Origin: Bernardetiaceae bacterium
GTDB taxonomy: Bacteria; Bacteroidota; Bacteroidia; Cytophagales; Bernardetiaceae
Direction of reading: 5' to 3'
NCBI GenBank assembly: GCA_020832465.1
Contig: JAFIER010000107.1
Coordinates: 1-55,386, forward strand
DNA: 55,386 nucleotides
Made by a program: the position numbers and the translations under genes. Below the pieces are notes generated by a model. That model did no database searches. It was not told the origin of the DNA and was given only the letters and a program-made list of their open reading frames with translations. The stretch's first letter is position 1. Each line of letters starts with the position of its first letter. Positions 24,015 to 34,400 of the stretch are shown piece after piece.

Positions 24015-24929
24015 ATGAAAAAATTTAATCCCTTAGTCTTATTAGGACTTTTAAGTATGTTGCTTTTTACAGCCTGCAACAATGATGATGATGCTTCTGG
24101 CGATAGCGATACGTCTGCACCTGTAATTGGCTTTGCCGAAGGGCGTGACGGACTTCGCCCTGGAAAAGGCGAAGTGCGTAGCAGCGCACACATGCACGTG
24201 CGTTTTAGCGTAACTGATAACGCTGGCTTAGCTAATGTAACTGTAGGCGTAGCAGGTAGGCACGCTGGCAGTGTAGCTAATGGCTTTGAGTTGCTCGCTA
24301 TCGAGGACGTATATAGCGCTACGGCAGATAATGAAATTTTTAGATTCGAAGAGGGTGCTAAAAGTTTGAACGTAGATAGCCGCCCTACGGATATTTATTG
24401 GGACATGGAAAGCCCTGACTCCCGCACTAATGTACCTATTCTGACAGGTCCTTATGATTTTTCTATTACAGCTACAGACATCAATGGAAATACTACCGTC
24501 GGAGAAGCAGCTGTAAATCATCGTTTTTATGCACACCGCCCTTACGGACCTGCCCTCGAGATTACTAACCTTGAAGATGGCGAACTCGAAGGAGAGCCAG
24601 GAGAGGCTCTTTCAGTAGAAGGCACTGTAGGACGTGGAGAAGGTAGCAATGCCTCTGATTTAGTATTCTTGTGGGTGCGTTTGGTAGAAGAAGACGAGCA
24701 CAATGACTTCGAAGCAGGTAGTGCTATTTTTGATAAAAAATGGGGCGCATCGGCTCGTATCGCAGGTTTGCGCGGCGATAGCTTGCCAAGTGGAAGTATA
24801 AATCTTGCCGAAGCATTAGCTGGTGCTATTGTATTGCCAGCAGGTGAGGCTCATTATGATTTAATCATTTGGGCTGAAGATGCCAATGGCAACGTAACTC
24901 GTATGTCGTATGAAGTACATGGGCACTAA
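24015..24929 (+). CDS. DUF4625-like two-repeat lipoprotein
   Basis: A 304-residue lipoprotein (lipobox LFTAC followed by NNDDDASGD). The fold appears to be two Ig-like repeats. The first (about 30-170) has RSSAHMHVRFSVTDNAG and GPYDFSITATDINGN. The second (about 175-304) ends in AHYDLIIWAEDANGNVTRMSYEVHGH. Similarity to DUF4625 neighbours is in organisation and key phrases, not close sequence. A TTG 6 nt upstream is in frame but ATG at 24015 gives the classical lipoprotein start. Its promoter carries the strongest operator pair of the three family genes. Confidence 0.8.
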   Translation: MKKFNPLVLLGLLSMLLFTACNNDDDASGDSDTSAPVIGFAEGRDGLRPGKGEVRSSAHMHVRFSVTDNAGLANVTVGVAGRHAGSVANGFELLAIEDVYSATADNEIFRFEEGAKSLNVDSRPTDIYWDMESPDSRTNVPILTGPYDFSITATDINGNTTVGEAAVNHRFYAHRPYGPALEITNLEDGELEGEPGEALSVEGTVGRGEGSNASDLVFLWVRLVEEDEHNDFEAGSAIFDKKWGASARIAGLRGDSLPSGSINLAEALAGAIVLPAGEAHYDLIIWAEDANGNVTRMSYEVHGH

Positions 24930-25047
24930 GCCTGTGGTTCAAAATGCGATTTAGACACCATAATTAGATTCACGGTTTTGAGCGAACTGTGAGTTTGAAT
25001 ATCTAAACTGTAAAGCAGAGTTAGCCAATCAAACCTGATAATACTAT

Positions 25048-25100
25048 AAAAAAGTCTTAGCCCTTGTAGTTCTCAAAACTCAGGGTGCTAAGACTTTTTT
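25048..25100. terminator. Bidirectional intrinsic terminator
   Basis: Stem AAAAAAGTCTTAGCCC against GGGTGCTAAGACTTTTTT with A- and T-runs at either end, between convergent lipoprotein and pruA genes. A decayed A-type hairpin also lies near 24965-25005. Confidence 0.85.
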
Positions 25101-25123
25101 GCTGGTGTAATTACACTTCGTGC

Positions 25124-25202
25124 TGTGTGTACGTCAAGTTGGTAAAACGACTTAGATAATTTGAGCACTCACAGTTCTGCCAGAGTTGTTAGTGCTCAAA
25201 TT
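25124..25202. repeat. F2 left end fused to an A-type palindrome
   Basis: Left end TGTACGTCAAGTTGGTAAAA followed by CGACTTAG, then the palindrome TTTGAGCACTCACAGTTCT-GCC-AGAGTTGTTAGTGCTCAAA (25158-25202, three mismatches). No right F2 end is visible before the pruA stop 11 nt later. Confidence 0.65.
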
Positions 25203-25212
25203 GATGAGTCAG

Positions 25213-26886
25213 TTACTTGTTTTTCTTTTTGTTGTCTTTTTTGGCTTTTTTAGTTTTTTCAGCCTCGAGGAATGGGTATTTGTAATCCGTAGGTGGTACA
25301 AAAGTTTCTTTGATAGCGCGCTGGCTTATCCAACGATGTAAGTTGAGCATTGAGCCTGCTTTATCGTTTGTACCTGAGGCTCGGCTTCCGCCGAATGGTT
25401 GTTGGCCTACGACAGCTCCTGTAGGCTTATCATTGATATAAAAATTGCCCGCTGCGTGGCGCAATCTATGCACTGCCAAATCAATAGCATAACGGTCGTT
25501 AGAAATAACAGCACCTGTGAGTGCATAAGGAGAGGTTTCATCTACAAGTGTAAGCGTATGCTCAAACTCTTCAGCGGGATATACATAAACGGAAAGGACA
25601 GGGCCAAAAATCTCTTCGCGCATCGTAATATACTGACTATCCTCTACACGCAATACTGTTGGCTCAATAAAATAACCCTCTGATTTATCAAAATTTCCAC
25701 CCGCTACGACTTCTACCAGATCGTCGTATTTTGCATTTTCGATATAATTAGTAATTTTATCAAAGGCTTTCTCATCAATAACGGCATTGATAAAGTTTGA
25801 AAAGTCTTCAGTACCACCCATTTTGATTTCTTTTAAATCAGCGAGCATATACTTTTTGACATCTTCCCAAAGATTATTCGGAATGTAAGCCCTTGAGGCT
25901 GCCGAGCATTTCTGACCTTGATACTCAAAAGCGCCGCGAATCAAAGCCGTAGCAACGACTTTGGGATTAGCAGAGTGATGCGCTACAACAAAATCCTTAC
26001 CGCCCGTTTCTCCGACAATGCGCGGATAGGTTTTGTATTTTTGAATATTTTCACCAATGGTTTTCCATACAGTTTGGAAAACTCCCGTACTTCCCGTAAA
26101 ATGAATACCAGCAAAATCAGGGTGCGAGAATATAATATCGCCTGTTGTAGGTCCGTTTACATAAATCAAATTGATAACCCCATCAGGCAAACCCGCTTCA
26201 CGGAAGACTTCCATCAATACTTTGGCGGAATAAATTTGTGTATAGGCGGGTTTCCATACCACGGTATTGCCCATCATAGCTGGTGCAGTGGGTAAGTTTC
26301 CTGCAATAGCAGTAAAATTAAAAGGTGTAAGTGCAAATACAAAACCTTCTAAGGCACGGTGCTCTACCCTATTCCATACGCCAGGCGAAGATACGGGTTG
26401 CTGTTCATAAATTTCTTGCATAAAGTAGCAGTTGAATCGCAAGAAATCAATAATTTCACAAGCAGAATCAATCTCTGCTTGATATACATTTTTAGATTGT
26501 CCGAGCATCGTAGCGGCATTAATTTTAGCGCGGTAGGGGCCTGCGAGCAGGTCTGCGGCTTTTAAGAATATAGAAGCGCGGTGCTCCCAAACGAGGTCTT
26601 CCCAAAGGTCTTTGGCATTGAGTGCGGCTTGAATCGCTTGTTTGACGTGGTCGGCATCACCTTCGTGAAAATGAGCTAAGGTATGCTTATGGTCGTGTGG
26701 CGGAGAGAGTCGTTTTTTGTTACCCGTGCGCACCTCTTCACCACCGATATACATGGGAATATCCCACTCTTCTTTTCTCATTTGAGCAATCATAGCCTGT
26801 ACTTCTGCACGCTCGGGGCTGCCTGGTGCATAAGATTTAACAGGTTCATTGACTGGAATAGGGACTTGAAATACTGCGTTTGACAT
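25213..26886 (-). CDS. pruA: L-glutamate gamma-semialdehyde (1-pyrroline-5-carboxylate) dehydrogenase
   Basis: A 557-residue NAD-dependent aldehyde dehydrogenase oxidising glutamate semialdehyde to glutamate, the second step of proline breakdown. It has the general base E293 in VGETGGKD and nucleophile C327 in YQGQKCSAASR. Other markers are TPFNFTAIAGNL and the P5C-dehydrogenase-type ending YINDKPTGAVVGQQPFGGSRASGTNDKAG. The C-terminal tail is a Lys-rich run (KAKKDNKKKNK), an oddity of unknown effect. The gene follows gpmI by 31 bp and is probably co-transcribed. No proline dehydrogenase lies nearby. Confidence 0.93.
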   Translation of the reverse strand: MSNAVFQVPIPVNEPVKSYAPGSPERAEVQAMIAQMRKEEWDIPMYIGGEEVRTGNKKRLSPPHDHKHTLAHFHEGDADHVKQAIQAALNAKDLWEDLVWEHRASIFLKAADLLAGPYRAKINAATMLGQSKNVYQAEIDSACEIIDFLRFNCYFMQEIYEQQPVSSPGVWNRVEHRALEGFVFALTPFNFTAIAGNLPTAPAMMGNTVVWKPAYTQIYSAKVLMEVFREAGLPDGVINLIYVNGPTTGDIIFSHPDFAGIHFTGSTGVFQTVWKTIGENIQKYKTYPRIVGETGGKDFVVAHHSANPKVVATALIRGAFEYQGQKCSAASRAYIPNNLWEDVKKYMLADLKEIKMGGTEDFSNFINAVIDEKAFDKITNYIENAKYDDLVEVVAGGNFDKSEGYFIEPTVLRVEDSQYITMREEIFGPVLSVYVYPAEEFEHTLTLVDETSPYALTGAVISNDRYAIDLAVHRLRHAAGNFYINDKPTGAVVGQQPFGGSRASGTNDKAGSMLNLHRWISQRAIKETFVPPTDYKYPFLEAEKTKKAKKDNKKKNK

Positions 26887-26917
26887 GATTTTGTATTGGT
26901 TTTGGTATGATAAAAAA

Positions 26918-28453
26918 TTAGTGAATTAAATTTTGTCCTGTCATTTCGACAGGTGCTTCGATGCCCATAAGTGCCAAAATAGTAGGCGCTATATCAGGCA
27001 GCGAACCGTCTCGGATTTGCTTTTTTTCTTGTGCTTCAAGATTTGGAGAAAGCCAAACTAAAGGCACGGGTACGGTCGTATGCGCTGTATGTGGCGTGCC
27101 ATCAGACTTTTGCATGCGGTCGGCATTGCCGTGGTCGGCAATAATGAGCACTTCATAGCCATGGCGCAAAGCTGCTTCGGCTACTGCCTCGGTGCAACTA
27201 TCAACGGCTTCGCAGGCTTTTACAGCGGCTTCGAAAACACCAGTATGCCCGACCATATCTGCATTGGCAAAATTTAAACAAATAAAATCTGCTTCTTGCT
27301 TCTCAAGCTCTGGAATAATTTTATCCCGAATCTCGAAAGCACTCATCTCGGGTTGCATATCGTAAGTAGCAACCTTAGGAGAAGGGCACAAAATGCGCTT
27401 TTCGCCTTCGTAAGGATTCTCCTCTCCACCAGAAAAGAAAAACGTAACATGCGGATATTTTTCCGTTTCTGCTACTCTTATCTGCTTTTTTTGATTTTTT
27501 GACAAAACTTCACCCAACGTATTATACATGGGAATGTCATCAAAAAGCACTTCTACGTCGTGAAAGCTATCGTCGTAGTTGGTCATGGTAACATAATAAA
27601 GAGGCAGTTTTTTCATCTCCTGCGAGGGAAAATCTCGCTGCGAGAGTGCCTGTGTAATCTCGCGGCAGCGGTCGGTGCGAAAATTCAGACAAATTACCAC
27701 ATCGTCAGCTGCAATGCGTGGAAGTAGTTTATCTTGCTCATCTTTGATGACAATAGGGTGCAAAAACTCGTCCGTAATACCAATGTCGTAGGAGCGTTCT
27801 ATAGCGCCAGACCAGTGTACCCACTGCCGCCCTATGCCGTGCACCATAGCATCATAAGCCTTTCGGATTCGCTCCCAGCGGCGGTCTCTATCCATAGCAT
27901 AATAACGCCCTACGATAGTAGCTATTTTGCCTGTGCGCTGATTCATATAACTCTCAAGGCGTTCGAGGTACTCCATCGCTTTTTGCGGTGCGGTATCGCG
28001 CCCGTCAGTAAAGGCATGTATAAATACATTTTTGCAATCATTTTGATGCAATATATTTGAAAATGCTTCAAAATGATCGATATGAGAATGTACTCCACCA
28101 TCGGAGAGCAATCCCATAAGATGTATATTTTTGTTATTGTTTTTGGCGTAAGCAATTGCTTTTTGAAGCTTGGTATTTTCTGCTAATGACCCATCTTTGA
28201 TAGCAAGCTTTATGCGCACCAAATTTTGATAGACAATACGCCCCGCGCCGATGTGCATGTGCCCGACTTCGGAGTTGCCCATTTGCCCCTCGGGCAAACC
28301 AACAAAATTGCCATCAGTACGTAACTTTGCATGAGGATACTTCTTGTACACCTCACGCATAAAAGGGGTATTTGCAGCTTCAATGGCAGATACTTTGGGG
28401 TTCTCGGCAATCCCCCAGCCGTCGAGAATCATCAATAAAACTTTTTGAGACAT
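26918..28453 (-). CDS. gpmI: 2,3-bisphosphoglycerate-independent phosphoglycerate mutase
   Basis: A 511-residue, two-Mn enzyme of glycolysis interconverting 3- and 2-phosphoglycerate. Metal and catalytic residues are visible: D11 in MILDGWG, catalytic S61 in GNSEVGHMHIGAGR, FTDGRDTAP, the RRWERIRKAYD segment, NFANADMVGHTG and IADHGNADRM. Length is normal. It appears to be the first gene of a two-gene transcript with pruA. Confidence 0.96.
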   Translation of the reverse strand: MSQKVLLMILDGWGIAENPKVSAIEAANTPFMREVYKKYPHAKLRTDGNFVGLPEGQMGNSEVGHMHIGAGRIVYQNLVRIKLAIKDGSLAENTKLQKAIAYAKNNNKNIHLMGLLSDGGVHSHIDHFEAFSNILHQNDCKNVFIHAFTDGRDTAPQKAMEYLERLESYMNQRTGKIATIVGRYYAMDRDRRWERIRKAYDAMVHGIGRQWVHWSGAIERSYDIGITDEFLHPIVIKDEQDKLLPRIAADDVVICLNFRTDRCREITQALSQRDFPSQEMKKLPLYYVTMTNYDDSFHDVEVLFDDIPMYNTLGEVLSKNQKKQIRVAETEKYPHVTFFFSGGEENPYEGEKRILCPSPKVATYDMQPEMSAFEIRDKIIPELEKQEADFICLNFANADMVGHTGVFEAAVKACEAVDSCTEAVAEAALRHGYEVLIIADHGNADRMQKSDGTPHTAHTTVPVPLVWLSPNLEAQEKKQIRDGSLPDIAPTILALMGIEAPVEMTGQNLIH

Positions 28454-28549
28454 AAAAAATCTATCTTTGTAGGCAAACGCAAAGTTTTAGTACTTTGTAG
28501 GTTTTGATATAAGGCAATAGGCAAATTTACGAAAAAAATAGATTTAAAC

Positions 28550-28657
28550 CTATGATTTCACAAACCACATAGTTTTCTGCTCGGCTAACTCTTCAAAATC
28601 GAGGATCATAATGCTTTTTAGGCGAGAAAGCTTTCTAAAGAAAAAACGATAAGTCAT
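28550..28657 (-). pseudogene. Possible gene remnant (35-codon open frame)
   Basis: From an ATG at 28657 the minus frame reads MTYRFFFRKLSRLKSIMILD and continues to FEELAEQKTMWFVKS before a stop at 28550. The frame stays open about 23 codons upstream without a start. The amino-acid composition looks protein-like, but it is too short to assign. It could be the tail of a decayed gene or chance. It lies in the 646-bp gap 28454-29099, which otherwise holds the R3 and R1 repeats. Confidence 0.25.
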
Positions 28658-28759
28658 CGATAGCGTTTTAGTTTGCTTGTAGTGGTGCGCTGAGCTCCAT
28701 CTGAAATTTATACTATCAATTCAATTCAAATGCAATAACTTTTAAAATACAAGTATTTT

Positions 28760-28858
28760 TGGTTCTCCTACGATTTATACGGCTTTTTAGCTCCACGATT
28801 AACATCGTGGGTTTTACTCTATTAAGCCCACAAATTTATTTGTGGGAAAGCATATTTT
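28760..28858. repeat. R3 repeat, copy 2
   Basis: Begins TGGTTCTCCTACGATT like copy 1, with an extra 25 nt, then CCACGATTAACATCGTGG and CCCACAAAT/ATTTGTGGG hairpins ending GAAAGCATATTT. The hairpin half differs from copy 1 (2907-2970) at only a few bases, and the CCACGAT/ATCGTGG stem is perfect here. Confidence 0.8.
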
Positions 28859-28944
28859 TGTAGTTTAATGCTTGCATTTTAAGTAAAAAATAACTAAATT
28901 GCCATTCTTACTTTGCAAATATCTAACTTTTATATTATTTTTCT

Positions 28945-29069
28945 CATACTACTAGGCATTAGCTAGTCAGAAATAACATTTCTCAAAGAAATGTTATTTC
29001 TAAGTACATTTTTGCATAGCGTGGGGTTTACAAACCTCACGCTATGCAAAAATGTATAGTAGTATTATG
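28945..29069 (-). repeat. R1 composite palindromic element, copy in reverse orientation
   Basis: Full 125-bp copy with termini CATACTACTAG and TAGTAGTATTATG. Palindrome A (28969-29001, canonical, loop CAA) precedes palindrome B (GCATAGCGTGGGG...CCTCACGCTATGC, 29014-29046). Order is reversed relative to 1738-1861, so the whole element is inverted. It ends 30 nt before the antiporter start. Confidence 0.85.
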
Positions 29070-29099
29070 TATTTTTCTACTTGAAAACCCTTTCATACA

Positions 29100-31256
29100 A
29101 TGATACTATTAGATATCTTTGACACGACCTTACCATTAACTAATCCAGTATTAAAATTCCTTTTGATATTGGTAATTATTCTGTTTGCACCAATTATTCT
29201 AAATAAAATAAAAATCCCTCACTTGTTGGGGCTTATTATAGCTGGAGCTGTAATTGGTCCTTATGGTATTAATTTGATGCAAAGGGATAGCAGTATTATA
29301 CTTTCTGGCACGGCGGGTCTTTTGTATATTATGTTTCTTGCGGGCTTAGAAATTGATTTAGCAGATTTTAAGAAAAATAGTGATAAAAGTATAGTTTTTG
29401 GTTTATATACTTTCATTATTCCAATGGTATTGGGCACTTTATCAGGGGTTTATATATTAGGGTATTCGATGCCTACTTCTGTTTTGCTGGCAAGTATGTT
29501 TGCTTCTCATACACTTATAGCCTATCCTCTAATTAGTAAGTTGGGTGTAGCCAAAAATAAAGCAGTAAATATTACAGTTGGCGGCACCATGATAACAGAT
29601 ACGCTCGCTCTTTTAGTACTTGCCATAATTGTAGGAATGACTTCAGGTGAGGTAAATGCTGAGTTTTGGATAAGGCTTACTGTCTCTATTATTATTTTTG
29701 CTCTTGTTGTAATGCTTCTATTTCCCATTATTGGTAGGTGGTTTTTCAAGCGTTTTGATGATAATGTATCTCAATATATCTTTGTTTTAGTCATGGTTTT
29801 TCTTGGTGCTGTACTGGCGGAAATGGCGGGTATTGAAGCTATTATTGGTGCTTTTTTGGCGGGTTTGGCACTTAATAGGCTGATTCCCCATACTTCTCCT
29901 TTGATGAATCGAATTGAGTTTGTAGGTAACGCTATTTTTATTCCATTTTTTCTTATAGGAGTAGGTATGCTCATTGATTATCGTGCATTTTTTAAAGACC
30001 TTGAAACAGTTAAAGTTGCATCTGTTATGATTATTGTTGCCACTTCTTCTAAATTTATAGCGGCATGGCTAACTCAAAAAACTTATAATTTTTCTAATGA
30101 TGAGCGTAGATTAATTTTTGGACTGAGTAATGCGCAAGCGGCAGCTACATTAGCAGCTGTTTTAGTCGGTTATAATATAATTATTGGAGAAACCGAAACA
30201 GGTGAACCCATTCGTTTATTGAGTGAAAGTATTTTAAATGGAACGATTTTAATGATATTATTCAGTTGTACTATTGCTTCTTTTGTAGCGCAAAAAGGGG
30301 CTAAAAATATTGCATTATTAGAAACCACAGCTGAAACTGAAGATGATGATGAAAATCAAGAAAAAATATTAATTCCTATAAGTAATGGCGATACTTTAGG
30401 TGAGCTTCTCAACTTAGGGGTTACAATTAAGTCAAAGAAAAATAAAGATGGTTTATACGCACTAAGTATTGTCAATAATAATAATAATGCTGATACACAA
30501 GGTGCGGCTGATAAACATGCAAAGAAAATATTAAAGAAAGCGGCTGTAACGGCTTCGGCTACGGATAACTTTGTGCATCAATTGCTTCGTTATGACCTAA
30601 ATATAGTCAACGGCATAACAAGCGTAGTAAAAGAAAACAGAATTACGGATATAATATTAGGGTTACATGTCAAAAAAGGAATTTCAGACTCCTTCTTAGG
30701 TAATCTGACTGAGGGCATTTTGACAAAATGTAATACAACTACTTTAATTTATAAACCTGCACAGCCGTTTGGTACTATAAAACGACATATTATTATTGTG
30801 CCAGAAAATGCAGAGAAAGAAATTGGATTTCCTTTCTGGATAGTTAAAATTTGGAATATAGCAAGAAATTCAGGCGCTAAACTTATATTCTATGCAAGCC
30901 AGGAGACATTAAAATTTATCAAAGAAATTCAAATAAAACACCCAATTGAATGTGAATTTGAAGAGTTTGATAATTGGAATGATTTTTTAATTATTGCAAG
31001 GGACGTGCAAAAAGATGATAATTTAATCATTGTTTTAAGCCGAAAAGACAAGGCTTCATACAATAAAAATATGATTAAAATTCCAACTTATTTGAATAAC
31101 TATTTTAAAGATGTAAGCTACATATTAATATACCCTATGCAAGAAGGGGTAGTAGATTCATTAGAAATAGATTTAAAAAATCCAACATTTATAGAACCTC
31201 TTGAAAAACTGGACGAAATTGGAAAAACGCTTGCTAAAATATTCAAACGAAAATAA
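29100..31256 (+). CDS. CPA2-family cation:proton antiporter with C-terminal USP-like domain
   Basis: A 718-residue inner-membrane protein. Residues about 15-410 contain some 12-13 helices of a Na+/H+ or K+/H+ exchanger, with the conserved LLYIMFLAGLEIDL near 75-90 and EMAGIEAIIGAFLAGLALNR near 240-259. After about 425 a soluble part resembles one or two universal-stress-protein folds (TDIILGLHVKKGISDSFLGN near 520). It is likely to regulate internal pH or cation levels. No KefC-type RCK domain is seen. Base composition is more A+T-rich than neighbours. The gene stands alone. Confidence 0.88.
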   Translation: MILLDIFDTTLPLTNPVLKFLLILVIILFAPIILNKIKIPHLLGLIIAGAVIGPYGINLMQRDSSIILSGTAGLLYIMFLAGLEIDLADFKKNSDKSIVFGLYTFIIPMVLGTLSGVYILGYSMPTSVLLASMFASHTLIAYPLISKLGVAKNKAVNITVGGTMITDTLALLVLAIIVGMTSGEVNAEFWIRLTVSIIIFALVVMLLFPIIGRWFFKRFDDNVSQYIFVLVMVFLGAVLAEMAGIEAIIGAFLAGLALNRLIPHTSPLMNRIEFVGNAIFIPFFLIGVGMLIDYRAFFKDLETVKVASVMIIVATSSKFIAAWLTQKTYNFSNDERRLIFGLSNAQAAATLAAVLVGYNIIIGETETGEPIRLLSESILNGTILMILFSCTIASFVAQKGAKNIALLETTAETEDDDENQEKILIPISNGDTLGELLNLGVTIKSKKNKDGLYALSIVNNNNNADTQGAADKHAKKILKKAAVTASATDNFVHQLLRYDLNIVNGITSVVKENRITDIILGLHVKKGISDSFLGNLTEGILTKCNTTTLIYKPAQPFGTIKRHIIIVPENAEKEIGFPFWIVKIWNIARNSGAKLIFYASQETLKFIKEIQIKHPIECEFEEFDNWNDFLIIARDVQKDDNLIIVLSRKDKASYNKNMIKIPTYLNNYFKDVSYILIYPMQEGVVDSLEIDLKNPTFIEPLEKLDEIGKTLAKIFKRK

Positions 31257-31466
31257 GTTTGTTTTATCCCTTAAATAGCTAAAAAATTAACAAGAAGCAA
31301 CTTTCCAATTTGTTTAGTTTAGAAAAATATGGGTTGTTAGTATTTGAAGCACCTTAAAAAATAAATGGCTATAACAAATGCTTTCTCAAAACGTTTGCAG
31401 CAGGTTGAAGCACACGGCAAACCCTAAAATTATTTTTTCTTTGCTAAGGAAAAGGCATAGCAAGTA

Positions 31467-34400
31467 CTACTCCCCCACCATGACAAAAGCACCCCAAAAG
31501 TAGGGTTCGGGATATTTTTGACGGAGGCTATTTTGTGCATTTTTGAAAGCAGTGCGTTTGTCTTGCTTTTTTAAAAGCATATTTTCGTAAAAGAGAACCA
31601 TCATTTTTTGGGTAGCTTCGTCATCGACTTTCCATAATGACATCAGCACTGTTTTTGCGCCCGCTTCTTGCAAGGCACGTTGCAAACCAAAAACGCCCTC
31701 TCCGATTTTGATTTCGCCTAATCCTGTTTCGCAGGCTGAAAGCACGACTAAGTCGGTATGATATAAATCCAAATCTATTGCTTCTTGAGCCGTCAGGATA
31801 CCATTTTCTGTCTCTTCTGTAGCTTTCTGGTTTAAAGTCATTTCGGCATTGGCAAGAAGCAAGCCCGAGCGCAAAAGAGGATTATCAAATCCATTTGTTT
31901 TTTCCTTTTCAGGGATAAAAAAACCGTGCGTTGCAATATGTAAAATGTTAGGAGAGCTAATAGATTTTAGATTTTCTTCCGTAGCATCTTTTTCTATAAA
32001 AACATCAGCTAACGTATTGCTTTTCGAAGCCATAGCCTGTATGGCTTCGATTTCGGTTTTTGTACCGGGCAGGTAACTGACTCTCCCAGAGGCGCTGTTG
32101 AAATACCGCTGCTTTGTTGCATCTAAACGAGTAGCGAGGGGGGTATAAACGAAGTTTCTATCGCTGCCTTCGGTATTGTTTTGGCTACCATCACCAGCAA
32201 AATCGGGCGAGCCGAAAAGATAAATTTTGTAGGCCTCTGTTTGCTTTTTTAAATTATTATTACCAAAAGCTAAAAAATCGCGTGCCGTACTGATAAGTTG
32301 AATGTCGAGCTCCTCGCTTAAATATTTTTCTGTTTTGGGATTGAAAAGTGTGGCGAGGTTGAGCTGATGATATACACCATCGGCACTAAAATATACTTTT
32401 TTGCTTTTGCCTATTTTCTTTTTTAAAGGTTCGAAAAAAACTTGATAGGAGTTTGCATCTTCGATTTTGTATTGAATGGCATTGCGGTAGTAGGTAAGTG
32501 CCTTCTCTTCGAGGAATTGCCCATTGGGCAGTATGACCATTTCAGGACGTTTGCTATTGTGCTTTACGATAAGTGCGACATACAAAAGGCTGTCTGTAAA
32601 TCCCTCGTTACGGTAGCGCACTCTGTTGATATCGACGAGGGTTTCTCCTTTTTTGAGTTTTCTTTTAATTTCTTTCCATTTGCGTTGCTTTGGTGTAAGT
32701 TTGGCAGCGATGCCTTCTTCTTCGAGCAGTAAGCTGAGTTCTTTTTCGATTGTATTGACTTGTAGCTCGAGTTTTTGGGTTTTTATATTTTGCTTTTCTT
32801 TTTCTTGCTCGCTCATCTCGTAGGCTTGTGAGAGGGCAGTTCGTTTTTCTAACCAATTTTCGTATTGCGTTTTGAGGCTTTCGTTTTGGGTTCGTTCTAA
32901 TTGTCGGCGCAATTGGTTGGTAGAATAGAAAAGCAAACCTTTGGTAATGAGGTTATTTTCTAAAAGCCAAGTATTGAGCTTTGGATTTTGAGCTTGTGTG
33001 GCAAAGGAAAAATAAATTTCAAAATTATTTTTAAACGTGGCTAAATACTGCTCTTTTTCCTTTTCTGAAAGTCCGATAAAATTGTTTTGAATTTGGAATA
33101 TAAAAGCTTCTGAGGCTTCTTTATAAAAAAGTTCTGCTTTTTTGTAATCCCCTTGACTTTTGTACATGCCTGCTAAATGGGATATGTTACTTGCGTAGCG
33201 TCGGTGGTTGTTTCCCAATGTGTTGCTATAAATACTCTTCGCTTGCAAATATAGTTTTTCGGCTTCCTCATATTTGTTTTGAGCCTGATACATACTGGCT
33301 AAATTGCTTGTGGCTATAGCATACATAAAATGCTCTTTACCAAAAGCCTCGGCATAAATATTTTGAGATTCTATATATAAGTTTTCAGCCTCTTCGTACT
33401 TTTCTTGCATTTCGTAGGTAGTAGCTAAGTTATTCGTTACATTTCCGTACAAGGGGTGAGTTTTGCCTACTGTTTGCGAAAAAATATCTTTAGCCTCGAG
33501 GAGCAGCGCAGCAGCTTGCTCAAATTGCCCTTGCCCGTGATGAAGCCCAGCGAGATTAATACAAGCAATGGCGTAGTCATGATGTTTTTTACCCTTTGTT
33601 TTTGCAAAAATATCTTTAGCTTCTTTGATAAGTGCTTCGGCTTCGCGATATCTACCTTCTTTTTCGTATAATGCAGACAAGCTATTGCAAGTACTTCCAT
33701 AATCTTTATTGTCCGTGCCGCTCACTTTGGTATAAATCTCTTTGCTCTCTAAATAGAGCTTTTCAGCTTCGGAAAACCTACCTTGAATTTGGTACAAATC
33801 TCCAAGCTTCAGACAAAACATTGCGTACAAAGGGCGTTCTTTTCCGAATGATTGTGCTAGCATATTTTTAGTCTCGATATACAAATTTTCAGCTCTCGTA
33901 TATGTGCCTTGGTCTCTATAAAAGTTAGCTAACGAAAGGCAGGCTACGGCGTAGTTGAGGCTTTCCTTACCCTCAGCCTTTTCACGAATATTTTTAGCAT
34001 CTATAAAAAGATTTTCCGCCTCTTCGTATTGCCTAAGTCTTTTGTGGATATTTGCTAAGTTTGTAAGTGCAGCGGCATAATTTTTATGTTTTTTACCAAA
34101 CTGCACCTCAGCCTGCGCCCTCGCCTCCTCGAAAGCAATGAGTGCTTCTTGATATTTATTTTGATGAAGAAGTGCACGTGCCTTATCGTTGAGTGATTTA
34201 TAATCTTCTGTAATCAAATTACCTTCTTTGTCATAAAAACTTGTAGTGATGAGTTTTCCGTCTTCATAAGTTTCTATTTTTTCTTTGTTTCCGTCGGGTC
34301 GGTAAAAGGTCCGATTCCCCTGAAAACTTATAGGCGTTTCGGCAGTAATAGAGTCATTTACAATTTTGGGTGTGCCATTTTTGTAGTACAAAGTAACTTT

